A DNA stretch of 22,549 nt. Origin: an uncultured archaeon. Lineage in GTDB: Archaea > Thermoproteota > Nitrososphaeria > Nitrososphaerales > Nitrosopumilaceae. The stretch spans positions 1 to 22,549 of the forward strand of contig CATMRH010000007.1 of assembly GCA_950073955.1 (NCBI GenBank), written 5' to 3'. Shown here one piece after another: positions 1-6,517 of this stretch. The notes beneath the pieces are model-generated. The model was given only the letters and a program-made list of their open reading frames with translations, was not told the origin of the DNA and searched no databases. A program made the position numbers and the translations under genes. Position 1 is the first letter of the stretch, and each line of letters opens with the position of its first letter.

Positions 1-694
1 GATTGAGATCAGGATATAGAGTTACAGTTTTGTAAAAGTTACCACCAGAGATAGTAACTATAATTTGTCCAGGTTGAAAATATGGTTTATAAACAAAAAC
101 TTCTTCAGAAACACTCCCTGAAATAATTGCTACATCACCAAACAGATAGGAAGATTTTTCTGACGAAACTGTTACAGTAATTTCTGTTGATTCTTGTATT
201 TCTACCAGTTTTCCATTTGATAAACCTGATGTAGATTTTAGAAATTTCCAATCATCATAACTGTCCAAGTCATAACCATCATAGATTCTCTGCCAAGATG
301 TAAAGTCATTTTGAATATCAGAAATCACAGGAGTTTTATCAATAACAATTCCATTTTCGTCTCTAAGTTCAACAGATTCACCAATATCTGTAAACCATAA
401 AGTTTGATATTGATATGTCAAAAATTCTCCAGACTTAATTGTTGTGCCAGAAGAAATGGTCATTGTTTTTTGGAGAATAGTTGTAGATGCAATTTCCCAA
501 TCACCTAAATCAATATCAGAATCAGTAGGATTGTAAAGTTCAACCCATTCATTTACATTTACTGAATCATCTCCAGGAGGGTTAATGTCTACCTCATTAA
601 TTACAACATTATCATAATTTGTCTGAGCATATGCAGGAACTATAAAACCTACAAGTAAGAAAATAGAAAATACAATTGATATGTTCCGATTCAT
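1..694 (-). CDS. Secreted lamin-tail-domain protein (C-terminus beyond window)
   Basis: The frame runs from ATG at 694 off the left edge, giving at least 231 residues without a stop. Residues 1-23 form a signal peptide: MNR, then a hydrophobic stretch ending in PAYAQ. Residues 30-120 read as a lamin-tail domain: VVINEVDINPPGDD, then EWVELYNPTDSDIDLGDWEI, and later a GESVELRDENGIVID strand. This Ig-like beta fold occurs in secreted and surface proteins of bacteria and archaea as a binding or scaffold module. The region after about residue 165 is Thr/Ser/Val-rich (SSYLFGDVAIISGSV), like a second beta-sandwich domain. The start is supported by an AAGGA ribosome-binding-like stretch about 10 bases upstream and by the signal peptide following directly. 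The role is probably extracellular or cell-surface; the ligand is unknown. Domain recognition is by eye. Confidence 0.82.
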   Translation of the reverse strand, partial: MNRNISIVFSIFLLVGFIVPAYAQTNYDNVVINEVDINPPGDDSVNVNEWVELYNPTDSDIDLGDWEIASTTILQKTMTISSGTTIKSGEFLTYQYQTLWFTDIGESVELRDENGIVIDKTPVISDIQNDFTSWQRIYDGYDLDSYDDWKFLKSTSGLSNGKLVEIQESTEITVTVSSEKSSYLFGDVAIISGSVSEEVFVYKPYFQPGQIIVTISGGNFYKTVTLYPDLN

Positions 695-898
695 TGCTGT
701 TTCCTTATTTGTTTGACTAAAGGAGTCATTTTAGAATGAAATTGAGGAAAAGTTGAGCTTATTGTTAAAGTTGACCTCAGAAATTCAACTCTATGGGTGT
801 TTTTCATGCGTGAAATAGGTATTTTTTAGCATATATGAGATCCGTAGGAATCATTCTGGAATAACAGAAAGAGTTTGGAATCAAAGTCACATTAATGG

Positions 899-1000
899 TT
901 AATCTAAAAAACTCTCACCACATTTTTCACAGTTTGTCTCCACCAATACTTGATCAGTGTTTTTGTCTATTCCTTCTAGACCATCAGAAATGGATTTCAT
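899..1000 (-). CDS. 33-residue CxxC microprotein
   Basis: A short frame starts with ATG at 1000 and ends with TAA at 899-901. It encodes 33 residues ending TNCEKCGESFLD. The CxxCG is half of a zinc-ribbon knuckle, so it could bind metal as a dimer or with a partner. An in-frame stop lies two codons before the ATG, so it cannot be extended much. A good TATA-like box (ATAAAA on the minus strand, 1025-1030) is centred about 27 bases upstream of the start. That is the spacing used by leaderless genes elsewhere in this window, and it is the main reason for calling it real. Function is unknown. Nearby small genes also carry CxxC pairs. Confidence 0.5.
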   Translation of the reverse strand: MKSISDGLEGIDKNTDQVLVETNCEKCGESFLD

Positions 1001-1024
1001 CAATATTCATGATTCAGAATTTGG

Positions 1025-1030
1025 TTTTAT
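1025..1030 (-). promoter_or_regulatory. TATA-like box of the CxxC microprotein
   Basis: ATAAAA on the minus strand lies about 27 bases before the ATG at 1000, as expected for an archaeal box A driving a leaderless transcript. Confidence 0.4.
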
Positions 1031-1132
1031 GCCTCAGTATGTATCATTTAGAAATTACAAGATAAGTGAGCCTAAAATAGAACAAAAATTAATGCCCGGG
1101 ATGAAGCTTTATTTGACACTAATCTATGCATG

Positions 1133-1366
1133 CTAATCACAATTTGGGCATTTCTTATTGATTATTTTAGAGCCGCATTCCATACAGATTCCTTCTCCCA
1201 CATCTCTTTCAATTGATTGTTTTCTCTTTCCAACATACACTTTAATTCCAAAATACATGATTACTACTATAAGAGCCGCATAAACAGGTGCCATGAATGG
1301 CGTCAAGCCAATCATAAAAAGCAAAAGCCCCACAATCAAAAGTATATCTCGTCTTTCAAATTTCAA
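1133..1366 (-). CDS. Two-helix membrane protein with C-terminal zinc ribbon
   Basis: This 77-residue protein starts at TTG (1366). Residues 8-24 and 26-45 are two hydrophobic helices, followed by a basic stretch (KRKQ, 47-50). The C-terminus holds a compact zinc ribbon with C61-x2-C64 and C73-x2-C76. The likely topology is a small integral membrane protein with a cytoplasmic zinc knuckle, a form common among short uncharacterised archaeal proteins. The TTG start is supported by a TATA-like stretch (GTTTTTATC on the minus strand, about 1390-1398) roughly 27 bases upstream. The same DNA is open on the other strand, but that frame has no recognisable features. Function is unknown. Confidence 0.75.
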   Translation of the reverse strand: MKFERRDILLIVGLLLFMIGLTPFMAPVYAALIVVIMYFGIKVYVGKRKQSIERDVGEGICMECGSKIINKKCPNCD

Positions 1367-1510
1367 TTAAATCTAGACATCATAGAATTGATAAAAACAT
1401 GCCGGAGCTCAGAGCCATTAGTTTACTTCATTTCAAAGTCATTACTCTAACTCTTCTTCATTGCTCGGCAGTAGCACTGCGTAACAATTTGATAATAAGA
1501 TAATGATTAG

Positions 1511-1587
1511 TGGTGGGATCGGCGAGATTCGAACGCGCGACCTCTGCGTCCCAAACGCAGAATCATACCAAGCTAGACCACGATCCC
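1511..1587 (-). tRNA. tRNA-Pro (anticodon UGG), CCA encoded
   Basis: On the minus strand the gene opens with GGGATCG (1581-1587) and closes with CGATCCC (1515-1521), a perfect 7-bp acceptor stem. The discriminator is A (1514), followed by an encoded CCA (1511-1513). The anticodon arm is CTGCG, loop TTTGGGA, CGCAG, so positions 34-36 read TGG, for proline. The T arm contains GTTCGAATC. No intron interrupts the anticodon loop. The length without CCA is 74 bases, normal for tRNA. Confidence 0.97.
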
Positions 1588-1889
1588 AGTAAATTCTAAA
1601 AGTTGCCCAATTTAAGCTTCACAGATGCGAATTATTCGAATCTTTTTACTTATACTTGCTAAATTAGGTCAAATCGTAATGGAAGATTCTATAGAAGAAT
1701 AATCTACAACGTGAAAATAATGCCCATCGATATTCCAGATTTACTAAAGCACAACAAGTCTAAAATCATATAATTTTTAAGGCTAAAAGAACAAAAGCTC
1801 AGTGTAGTGCTTCAGCAAAAAAAGGTTTTAAAAGTAAAAAGAAATGTTAGAATCTATTTTCCATTGAATGTTTATGGCATTGATGAAAA
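1588..1889. other. Intergenic region between tRNA-Pro and kinase
   Basis: This stretch of about 300 bases has no convincing intact gene. It holds the minus-strand tRNA box A (1609-1618). It also holds two short plus-strand frames that look like halves of one broken small basic protein: 1720-1773 (starts MPIDIPDLLKHNKSK, stop) and 1764-1850 (no ATG, reads KAKRTKAQCSASAKKGFKSK before ending KKC). A TTTTAAAAG stretch at about 1823-1831 lies too far (about 60 bases) from the kinase ATG for a leaderless start, so no firm promoter for the kinase is seen. Confidence 0.4.
1609..1618 (-). promoter_or_regulatory. Box A (TATA) of tRNA-Pro
   Basis: AGCTTAAATT on the minus strand is centred about 26 bases before the mature 5' end of tRNA-Pro. 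It matches the thaumarchaeal/archaeal box A pattern and implies transcription starting close to the mature end, leaving little 5' leader. Confidence 0.6.
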
Positions 1890-2384
1890 ATGTTAACAAC
1901 AATCTTAGTTGGCTCAAGCGGAAGCGGCAAGTCAACCCATGCCAAAACTTTAGGTCAGGTAATTTGTTCTACAGACAAATATGTCGAAGAACAGGCAAGA
2001 ATACTTGGAGTAACTTACGATAAAGCATTCAAGATGTCACAGTCAATCGGCATATTCAAGAAATTTACTAAGTGCTTTTACGAGGACATCGATTACTGTG
2101 TAAGAAACAACAAGGATTTTGTGATTGACAGAACTAACTTGAGCTCTGAAATGAGGTGCAGTCTTATTTCGAAACTCAGGGGAATGGCAAGAAAATATGG
2201 AAAAACAATCATCATCAAAGGAGTGTACTTTGTTACTCCGAAGAATGTTATTTGGCAGAGATTGGAACATAGAAAGAATATTGAAAACAAATCAATCTCT
2301 GTAATGCTTATCGAGGAACAAATCAAAAAATATGAACTGCCCACAATCGAGGAAGGATTTGATTACTTGATCAAAAAATTATGA
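1890..2384 (+). CDS. Small P-loop kinase, polynucleotide-kinase-like (AAA_33 type)
   Basis: The protein has 164 residues. Walker A is G8-SSGSGKS-T16 directly after the first beta strand (TTILVG). D29 in ICSTDKY sits where the phage T4 polynucleotide kinase family has its general-base Asp. The FVIDRTNLSSEMR segment (D80-N83) matches the D-x-TN motif of that family, and R125/R128 in WQRLEHRKN could be lid arginines. This suggests ATP-dependent phosphorylation of a 5'-OH nucleic acid end or a related small substrate; a zeta-toxin-like or metabolite kinase cannot be excluded. There is no phosphatase domain, so it is the kinase module alone. It stands by itself between tRNA-Pro and map, with gaps of about 300 and 120 bases. 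Substrate is inference; the fold call is firm. Confidence 0.75.
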   Translation: MLTTILVGSSGSGKSTHAKTLGQVICSTDKYVEEQARILGVTYDKAFKMSQSIGIFKKFTKCFYEDIDYCVRNNKDFVIDRTNLSSEMRCSLISKLRGMARKYGKTIIIKGVYFVTPKNVIWQRLEHRKNIENKSISVMLIEEQIKKYELPTIEEGFDYLIKKL

Positions 2385-2506
2385 AATCTGAATATACTGA
2401 AGATTGACTTTTCAAAGTTAGAACTCAATGCAAGAAATTTGTCCACATAACAAGCTAAGTCAAGTCTTCAGATAATCATTTTAAAGGCACTCAAAAGATC
2501 AAAAAT

Positions 2507-3403
2507 GTGCAAATTGAGGATTATGTCAAAGCAGGAAAGATTGCTGCTGAAGTAAGAGAATTAGTCAGAGTGAAAGACTGGATTGGAAAAACAGTTTATG
2601 AAATTTGTGAACAAGTTGAAGGGGAGATTAAAAAAAGAGGAGCAAAATGTGCGTTTCCAGTAAATACTAGTATTAATGAAGTGGCAGCTCACTATACTGC
2701 AGAACCAAATGACCAGATTACAATCAAAGATACAGACTTGGTAAAAATTGATTTAGGTGCACAAATCAACGGATACATTGCAGATACAGCAGTTACAGTT
2801 TGTTATGATGCACAATTTGATGGATTAGTTCAAGCAGCCGAAGAAGCATTATCAAATGCAATGTCAATGGTAAAAACAGGAGTCAAAGCTAGCGATATTG
2901 GACGAACTATTGAAACTACAATTAAACAAATGGGATTCAAACCAATTGCAAATCTTAGCGGTCATTCATTGGGTCAATATACAATTCATGCTGGAAAATC
3001 TATCCCAAACATTTGGTCAATTGGTGGATTTTCACTTTCAGAAAATTCCGCATATGCATGTGAACCATTTGTTACAACAGGTCAAGGAGGAGGGTTTGTC
3101 AGAAATGGTCAGATAAAAAACATTTTTGCAATAAACTCTAGAAAGAAAACAAAAAATGCAGAAGCAGATAAGTTACTTGATTTTATTTGGGAGAATTTCA
3201 ACATGTTGCCATTTGCATTAAGATGGATAACAAAAGAATGGGAAGAAAAGAGAGCAAGAGAATTACTAGGAATTTTGATTAAGAAGAAAGCAGTGCAAGC
3301 TTATCCTATCCTTATTGAAGTAAATGAGCAAAGAGTTGCTCAAGCTGAACATACCTTCATTCCAAATGAAAATGGAGTGACTGTAACAACTATTGCTCAA
3401 TAG
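2507..3403 (+). CDS. map: Methionine aminopeptidase, type II
   Basis: Removes the initiator Met from nascent proteins in the cytosol. The 298 residues fit archaeal type II enzymes (about 295). The five metal ligands are all present: D82 (VKIDLGA), D93 (YIADTAV), H153 (LSGHSL), E186 (ACEPF) and E281 (AQAEHTF). H62 (VAAHYTA) is the substrate-pocket His. The type II insert occupies roughly residues 195-260. The start is GTG at 2507; the overlapping ATG at 2505 is out of frame. A TTTTAAAGG box at about 2479-2487 lies 24 bases upstream, which favours this GTG as a leaderless start. The last 14 bases overlap the convergent zinc-ribbon gene. Confidence 0.95.
   Translation: MQIEDYVKAGKIAAEVRELVRVKDWIGKTVYEICEQVEGEIKKRGAKCAFPVNTSINEVAAHYTAEPNDQITIKDTDLVKIDLGAQINGYIADTAVTVCYDAQFDGLVQAAEEALSNAMSMVKTGVKASDIGRTIETTIKQMGFKPIANLSGHSLGQYTIHAGKSIPNIWSIGGFSLSENSAYACEPFVTTGQGGGFVRNGQIKNIFAINSRKKTKNAEADKLLDFIWENFNMLPFALRWITKEWEEKRARELLGILIKKKAVQAYPILIEVNEQRVAQAEHTFIPNENGVTVTTIAQ
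3390..3403. repeat. Palindrome forming the overlap of two convergent genes
   Basis: CTATTGCTCAATAG has 6-bp arms (CTATTG/CAATAG) around a CT centre. It coincides exactly with the overlap of the map 3' end (stop TAG 3401-3403) and the 3' end of the minus-strand zinc-ribbon gene (stop TAG read from 3390-3392). Each strand encodes an almost identical tail, IAQ-stop and IEQ-stop. Confidence 0.7.
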
Positions 3404-3572
3404 TTTCGCCAAATATTTTTTCAATATTTGTCATTCCATCACATGAAGTACATTTTGAGGATTTGGTAAATAAAACATCACCTTCGGCAAATTTTCTTTT
3501 TCGTAACATTCCACATTTTGTACATTTTTCAACAGTATATGCAATAGTGATTTTTTTCTTAGAGAATATCAT
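3390..3572 (-). CDS. Small zinc-ribbon protein
   Basis: This 60-residue protein has C17-x2-C20 and C41-x2-C44 in a rubredoxin-like or zinc-ribbon layout: EKCTKCGMLRKRKF, then SSKCTSCDG. Lysine and arginine are abundant, consistent with nucleic-acid or ribosome contact, but no specific family is recognised. Its ATG overlaps the stop of the upstream DUF1512 gene by four bases (3569-3572), so the two are co-transcribed and probably translationally coupled. Its 3' end overlaps map by 14 bases on the opposite strand. The intact cysteine pairs and the ATGA overlap argue for a real gene. Function is unknown. Confidence 0.8.
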   Translation of the reverse strand: MIFSKKKITIAYTVEKCTKCGMLRKRKFAEGDVLFTKSSKCTSCDGMTNIEKIFGETIEQ

Positions 3573-4702
3573 TGAGGCACTCCAGCAGTATTACCCACAC
3601 CAATTATCACCACAGATTGACCCTGTTTGGTATTTTCTTGAATCATTTCATAAACTTGTAAGCGCACATCATCAGCTTGATTAGCAATTTCTTTTGTCAT
3701 CAAGGTTATTGCTTCCTTAACCGATTGTTTAACCACTATAGAAAATACTGGGATGTTATTTTTAGCTGCAATTGCTTCAATTTGAAATCTCTCAACTCCA
3801 ATTCCACCAATCGCTGCACCGAAACCTTGGGCAATAGATGCAGAGTCTTCACCTTCCATTTTTAATGCAGCGTCAACCATAATTATTGCATCAAGTTTGT
3901 TAATAGAAACAATTATTTCTAATGCATCAGCAGGCCTTCCTACAGTAGAACTTGGTCCTTCTGCTTTTAAAAGAAACAATTTCCTAGTCTCAAATTCAGT
4001 TTTTGCGAGAACAGTTTGAAATGCAACTGTTTCTTTTTCACATTCCAACATCATTTTTCCAACAACCATTGAACCTATTCCATCTCCAACAGGTTGTCCT
4101 GCTTTAAATGCAGGAATTGCTTCTTTCATTGCCTCGGCTTGCTCCATTACAAAAGGTAGAATCATCTGTAAAGGTAGAATTAGTGGATAGTTGTTTTGTT
4201 TTTTTGCAGTTAAATACATGTGATTAACTATTTTGTAAATCATTTGTAATGAAGAAGCTATTTCAAGTATAGTTTGTATTTTAGTTAATTCAAAATCACT
4301 GATTTCTGAAAAAAGTGATTTTACATGTTCTCTTGTATAATCTTCTCTTGACCTAATCGTATGTCTTACTTTGTCAACTATGCCATTAGGATCCATGTCT
4401 ACAGGCAAAATGGTAAAGTAATCCAAAAATCTGTCGATTTTTTTTATTGGATCATCTTTAGGTTTCAAAGTTTTTGTGATATAGTCAATTAGTTCTTTTC
4501 TTGATTCTACTTTAAAGCCATCAAGTTTTTTAAGTCCTTTTTTTATTTCACTAGAAGTAATGTAAAGTTGAATTCGTTGTCCATAAAACACAAAGAGGAT
4601 TATCGGAATTATCCAGATGAGCATCATAATTGGATTTGTGTCGTCACTCATCGCAAACAGCTGATCAAAATCAAAATTTGTAAAATTCACTAAACTCAAC
4701 AT
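3569..4702 (-). CDS. DUF1512 family membrane-anchored protein
   Basis: The 377-residue protein has one N-terminal transmembrane helix (about 26-42, MLIWIIPIILFVFYG) followed by a long soluble region. From about 85 to 160 it is helical and charged. From about 190 onward it is richer in glycine, with GDGIGSMVVGKM, GPSSTVGRPADAL and a C-terminal VVIIGVGNTAGVPQ. This matches DUF1512, an archaeal family without an established function. The glycine-rich segments could suggest nucleotide or ligand binding, but no canonical motif is seen. It starts with ATG at 4702 and is followed by the zinc-ribbon gene with a four-base overlap. It is divergent from the TBP gene, with about 90 bases between. The family call is from memory. 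Confidence 0.75.
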   Translation of the reverse strand: MLSLVNFTNFDFDQLFAMSDDTNPIMMLIWIIPIILFVFYGQRIQLYITSSEIKKGLKKLDGFKVESRKELIDYITKTLKPKDDPIKKIDRFLDYFTILPVDMDPNGIVDKVRHTIRSREDYTREHVKSLFSEISDFELTKIQTILEIASSLQMIYKIVNHMYLTAKKQNNYPLILPLQMILPFVMEQAEAMKEAIPAFKAGQPVGDGIGSMVVGKMMLECEKETVAFQTVLAKTEFETRKLFLLKAEGPSSTVGRPADALEIIVSINKLDAIIMVDAALKMEGEDSASIAQGFGAAIGGIGVERFQIEAIAAKNNIPVFSIVVKQSVKEAITLMTKEIANQADDVRLQVYEMIQENTKQGQSVVIIGVGNTAGVPQ

Positions 4703-4761
4703 TTGTCAGATCTAAATTAAATCATTCGTCCAAGTCTTCGCAAAGCAAAATAGTGACGAGT

Positions 4762-4773
4762 GCTTTTATTATA
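4762..4773 (+). promoter_or_regulatory. TATA-like box of the TBP gene
   Basis: GCTTTTATTATA lies about 28 bases before the TBP ATG at 4796. The spacing allows a leaderless or near-leaderless transcript, and TBP would bind its own promoter here. Confidence 0.5.
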
Positions 4774-4795
4774 GTTTAGAGAGAGAAAACCAAAT

Positions 4796-5356
4796 ATGCC
4801 ACAAACAAAACCTATTGTAAGCATAGAAAACGTTGTAGCTTCAGCAGATGTATATCAAAAGATGGACTTGAACGAAATCACCAGAACATTTTCAGGTGTA
4901 GAATATCATCCTGATAATTTTCCTGGCCTAGTTTTTAGAATAAAGACCCCTAAAACTGCAACATTAATTTTTACATCAGGTAAAATGGTGTGTACCGGTT
5001 CTAAATCTTCAGATTTGGCAAGAAAGGCAGTAAAGACAGTTGTACAAAAACTTCGCAAGGGAGGAATTCCAGTAAAAAAAGAGGCTACTGTGACAATTCA
5101 AAATATTGTAGCTTCAATTAATCTAGGTGGAAAAATCCATCTGGAACAAGCAGCAAGAACACTACCAAGAAGTATGTATGAACCAGAACAATTTCCAGGG
5201 CTCATCCATAGAATGTTAGACCCGAAGACAGTGATTTTATTATTTTCCTCAGGAAAACTTGTTTGTACTGGTGCTAAAAAAGAGTCAGATGTTTACAGGT
5301 CTGTAAACAACTTACATGCATTATTAGAAGAAAAAGAATTAATGATTTATGAATAG
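4796..5356 (+). CDS. tbp: TATA-box-binding protein
   Basis: General transcription factor that binds and bends box A and recruits TFB and RNA polymerase. The 186 residues form the two-repeat saddle, about 8-93 and 99-184. The repeats match clearly: VSIENVVASADV with VTIQNIVASINL, NFPGLVFRI with QFPGLIHRM, and LIFTSGKMVCTG with LLFSSGKLVCTG. The four DNA-intercalating phenylalanines are present as pairs spaced by 17 residues (F42/F59 and F133/F150). There is no long acidic tail; the end is EEKELMIYE. The start follows a TATA-like box. It converges on the tRNA-binding-domain gene with only two bases between stops. Confidence 0.97.
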   Translation: MPQTKPIVSIENVVASADVYQKMDLNEITRTFSGVEYHPDNFPGLVFRIKTPKTATLIFTSGKMVCTGSKSSDLARKAVKTVVQKLRKGGIPVKKEATVTIQNIVASINLGGKIHLEQAARTLPRSMYEPEQFPGLIHRMLDPKTVILLFSSGKLVCTGAKKESDVYRSVNNLHALLEEKELMIYE

Positions 5357-5373
5357 TCCTATTTAATAGGACT
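5355..5373. terminator. Inverted repeat over convergent stops (tbp / tRNA-binding gene)
   Basis: AGTCCTAT-TTA-ATAGGACT is a perfect 8-bp inverted repeat with a three-base loop. It covers the last two bases of the tbp TAG stop and extends into the 3' end of the minus-strand gene. It could form a hairpin at the end of both mRNAs. A role in transcription termination or 3'-end protection is inference, since archaeal termination mostly relies on T-tracts. Confidence 0.5.
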
Positions 5374-5688
5374 TCCTAAAGGAACATCTTCATTTACTGT
5401 CAACCAAAATGGTTTATCGTCAACATCAGCTGCCAACAACATTGCATTAGATTCAATTCCTGCCAACTTTTTTGGTTCTAGATTTGCAATGACAATAACA
5501 GTTTTTCCTACAATATCCTCTGGTTGATAGTATTGTGCACCACCAATAATCACATCGCGTATATCATCATTTCCCAAATCAATCCTTCCTTTAACAATTC
5601 TAGATTTTCCTTCAATAGGTTCAGCTGCAATAATTTTTGCAACTTTAATGTCTAGTTTTGCAAAATCATCATATGAGACATTTAGCAT
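5359..5688 (-). CDS. tRNA-binding OB-fold protein (CsaA / MetRS C-terminal type)
   Basis: The 109 residues make a stand-alone OB-fold of the EMAPII/Arc1p/MetRS-C family. The N-terminus has SYDDFAKLDIKVAKIIAAEPI, the typical first strand and helix. The middle has DVIIGGAQYYQPEDIVGKTVIVIANLEPKKLAGIESNAMLLAA, the characteristic signature ending in SxxMLLAA. It probably binds the tRNA elbow or another structured RNA and may act with methionyl-tRNA synthetase, which is often split this way in archaea. A chaperone role as proposed for bacterial CsaA is an alternative. The ATG at 5688 has a TTTTAAC element about 25-28 bases upstream. It converges on tbp. Confidence 0.88.
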   Translation of the reverse strand: MLNVSYDDFAKLDIKVAKIIAAEPIEGKSRIVKGRIDLGNDDIRDVIIGGAQYYQPEDIVGKTVIVIANLEPKKLAGIESNAMLLAADVDDKPFWLTVNEDVPLGSPIK

Positions 5689-5727
5689 AACAGACCCTAA
5701 TTTTTCCTGTTAAAATGAATTTCGAAT

Positions 5728-5949
5728 TTATTGTAGGTCTTTTTTGTCTAATCCACTTGTTTCAATTTCATATTTTAGAGCAGCTGGAAGTTCTGGGTAC
5801 TTTTTGTTAACGAGTACAATAATTTGATCTTCTGGAACATTGACTTTTTTTAACAATTTACCGCGTTGATGAGCGTATGCATTTTTCCAAAAGCCACCAC
5901 CATCAAAAGTTCCAATTTTTGGCATGTATTTTGAGGGTTTCATTTTCAT
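5728..5949 (-). CDS. Small protein of unknown function (73 residues)
   Basis: No family is recognised. The N-terminus (MKMKPSKYMPKIGTFDGGGF) is lysine-rich with a Gly cluster. The C-terminal half (PEDQIIVLVNKKYPELPAALKYEIE) reads like a short alpha/beta or helical module. It has no cysteines or membrane helix. There are two possible starts, ATG at 5949 and the next Met codon two codons in; the first is chosen arbitrarily. It lies about 40 bases downstream of, and on the same strand as, nothing overlapping: it precedes the tRNA-binding-domain gene by 39 bases, so the two may share a transcript. Upstream it faces the SRPBCC gene divergently across about 147 bases. Confidence 0.65.
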   Translation of the reverse strand: MKMKPSKYMPKIGTFDGGGFWKNAYAHQRGKLLKKVNVPEDQIIVLVNKKYPELPAALKYEIETSGLDKKDLQ

Positions 5950-6060
5950 TCAAATTAATTGACTGTGATGGAAGAATGGCAAATGTCATTGGAACTGGAG
6001 TTACTGTTCCGGATTTTAGGCATGTTGCCCACCACAGTCTATTTGGAATCAAATAGGGTT

Positions 6061-6073
6061 CTAATATATTTAA
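6061..6073 (+). promoter_or_regulatory. TATA-like box upstream of SRPBCC gene
   Basis: CTAATATATTTAA is centred about 29 bases before the ATG at 6097, a strong archaeal box A for the SRPBCC-GT2 unit. Confidence 0.55.
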
Positions 6074-6096
6074 TGCGGAACAAATGTTCGTAGAAT

Positions 6097-6513
6097 ATGG
6101 CATCAATTGAAGTCGAAGTAGAAATCAATGCTACAGTTAACAAAGTTTGGGATGTTGTTTCAGATATTGATAACGAACCAAAATTTTGGAAAGGAACTAA
6201 AGAAGTCAGAAACTTGTCTAAAGATGGAAACGTAGTAAATAGAGAGATCACAATAGCATTTAGAGATCAAAAATGCCTGCAAGAAGTAAGACTTGAACCT
6301 AAAGAAAAGATACATGCAAAATTTACAAAAGGCATTATAAGTGGAGAAAAAATCATATTGCTTTTTCCTAAAGATGAAAAAACCATACTTCGTACAGTGT
6401 GGGACATAAAACTAACAGGTATGATGGGGATGTTTACAGGCATGATTAAAAAACACATCAAGAGTGGCACTGAGCAAGCAATGCAAAGTATCAAAGAAGA
6501 AATCGAGAGATAA
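6097..6513 (+). CDS. SRPBCC (START/polyketide-cyclase-like) protein
   Basis: The 138 residues show the usual opening of the helix-grip superfamily: an edge strand IEVEVEINATVNKVWDVVSD, where V-W-D-V-V-S-D marks the start of the first helix, then PKFWKGTKEV and NREITIAF strands. The C-terminal helix is about 112-137 (MIKKHIKSGTEQAMQSIKEE). This fold binds hydrophobic ligands such as lipids or polyketides in a central cavity; the ligand here cannot be read from sequence. Four bases separate it from the membrane glycosyltransferase start, so the two are likely one operon and may share a lipid-linked substrate (inference). Confidence 0.85.
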   Translation: MASIEVEVEINATVNKVWDVVSDIDNEPKFWKGTKEVRNLSKDGNVVNREITIAFRDQKCLQEVRLEPKEKIHAKFTKGIISGEKIILLFPKDEKTILRTVWDIKLTGMMGMFTGMIKKHIKSGTEQAMQSIKEEIER

Positions 6514-6517
6514 ATTC

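Noticed and set aside
1217..1450. Plus-strand frame of 77 residues opposite the zinc-ribbon membrane protein gene
   Set aside because: It has no recognisable domain, and the opposite frame has two membrane helices and four zinc cysteines plus a matching promoter.
1511..2384. Integrated element using tRNA-Pro as attachment site, with the phage-like kinase as cargo
   Set aside because: The kinase lies on the 5' side of the tRNA, whereas integration usually uses the 3' end (here toward lower coordinates). I saw no integrase and no second copy of the tRNA 3' end.
6464..6517. Upstream start for the glycosyltransferase at 6464
   Set aside because: It would overlap the end of the SRPBCC gene by 50 bases and add a charged N-terminus before the membrane helix; ATG at 6518 fits the operon spacing.
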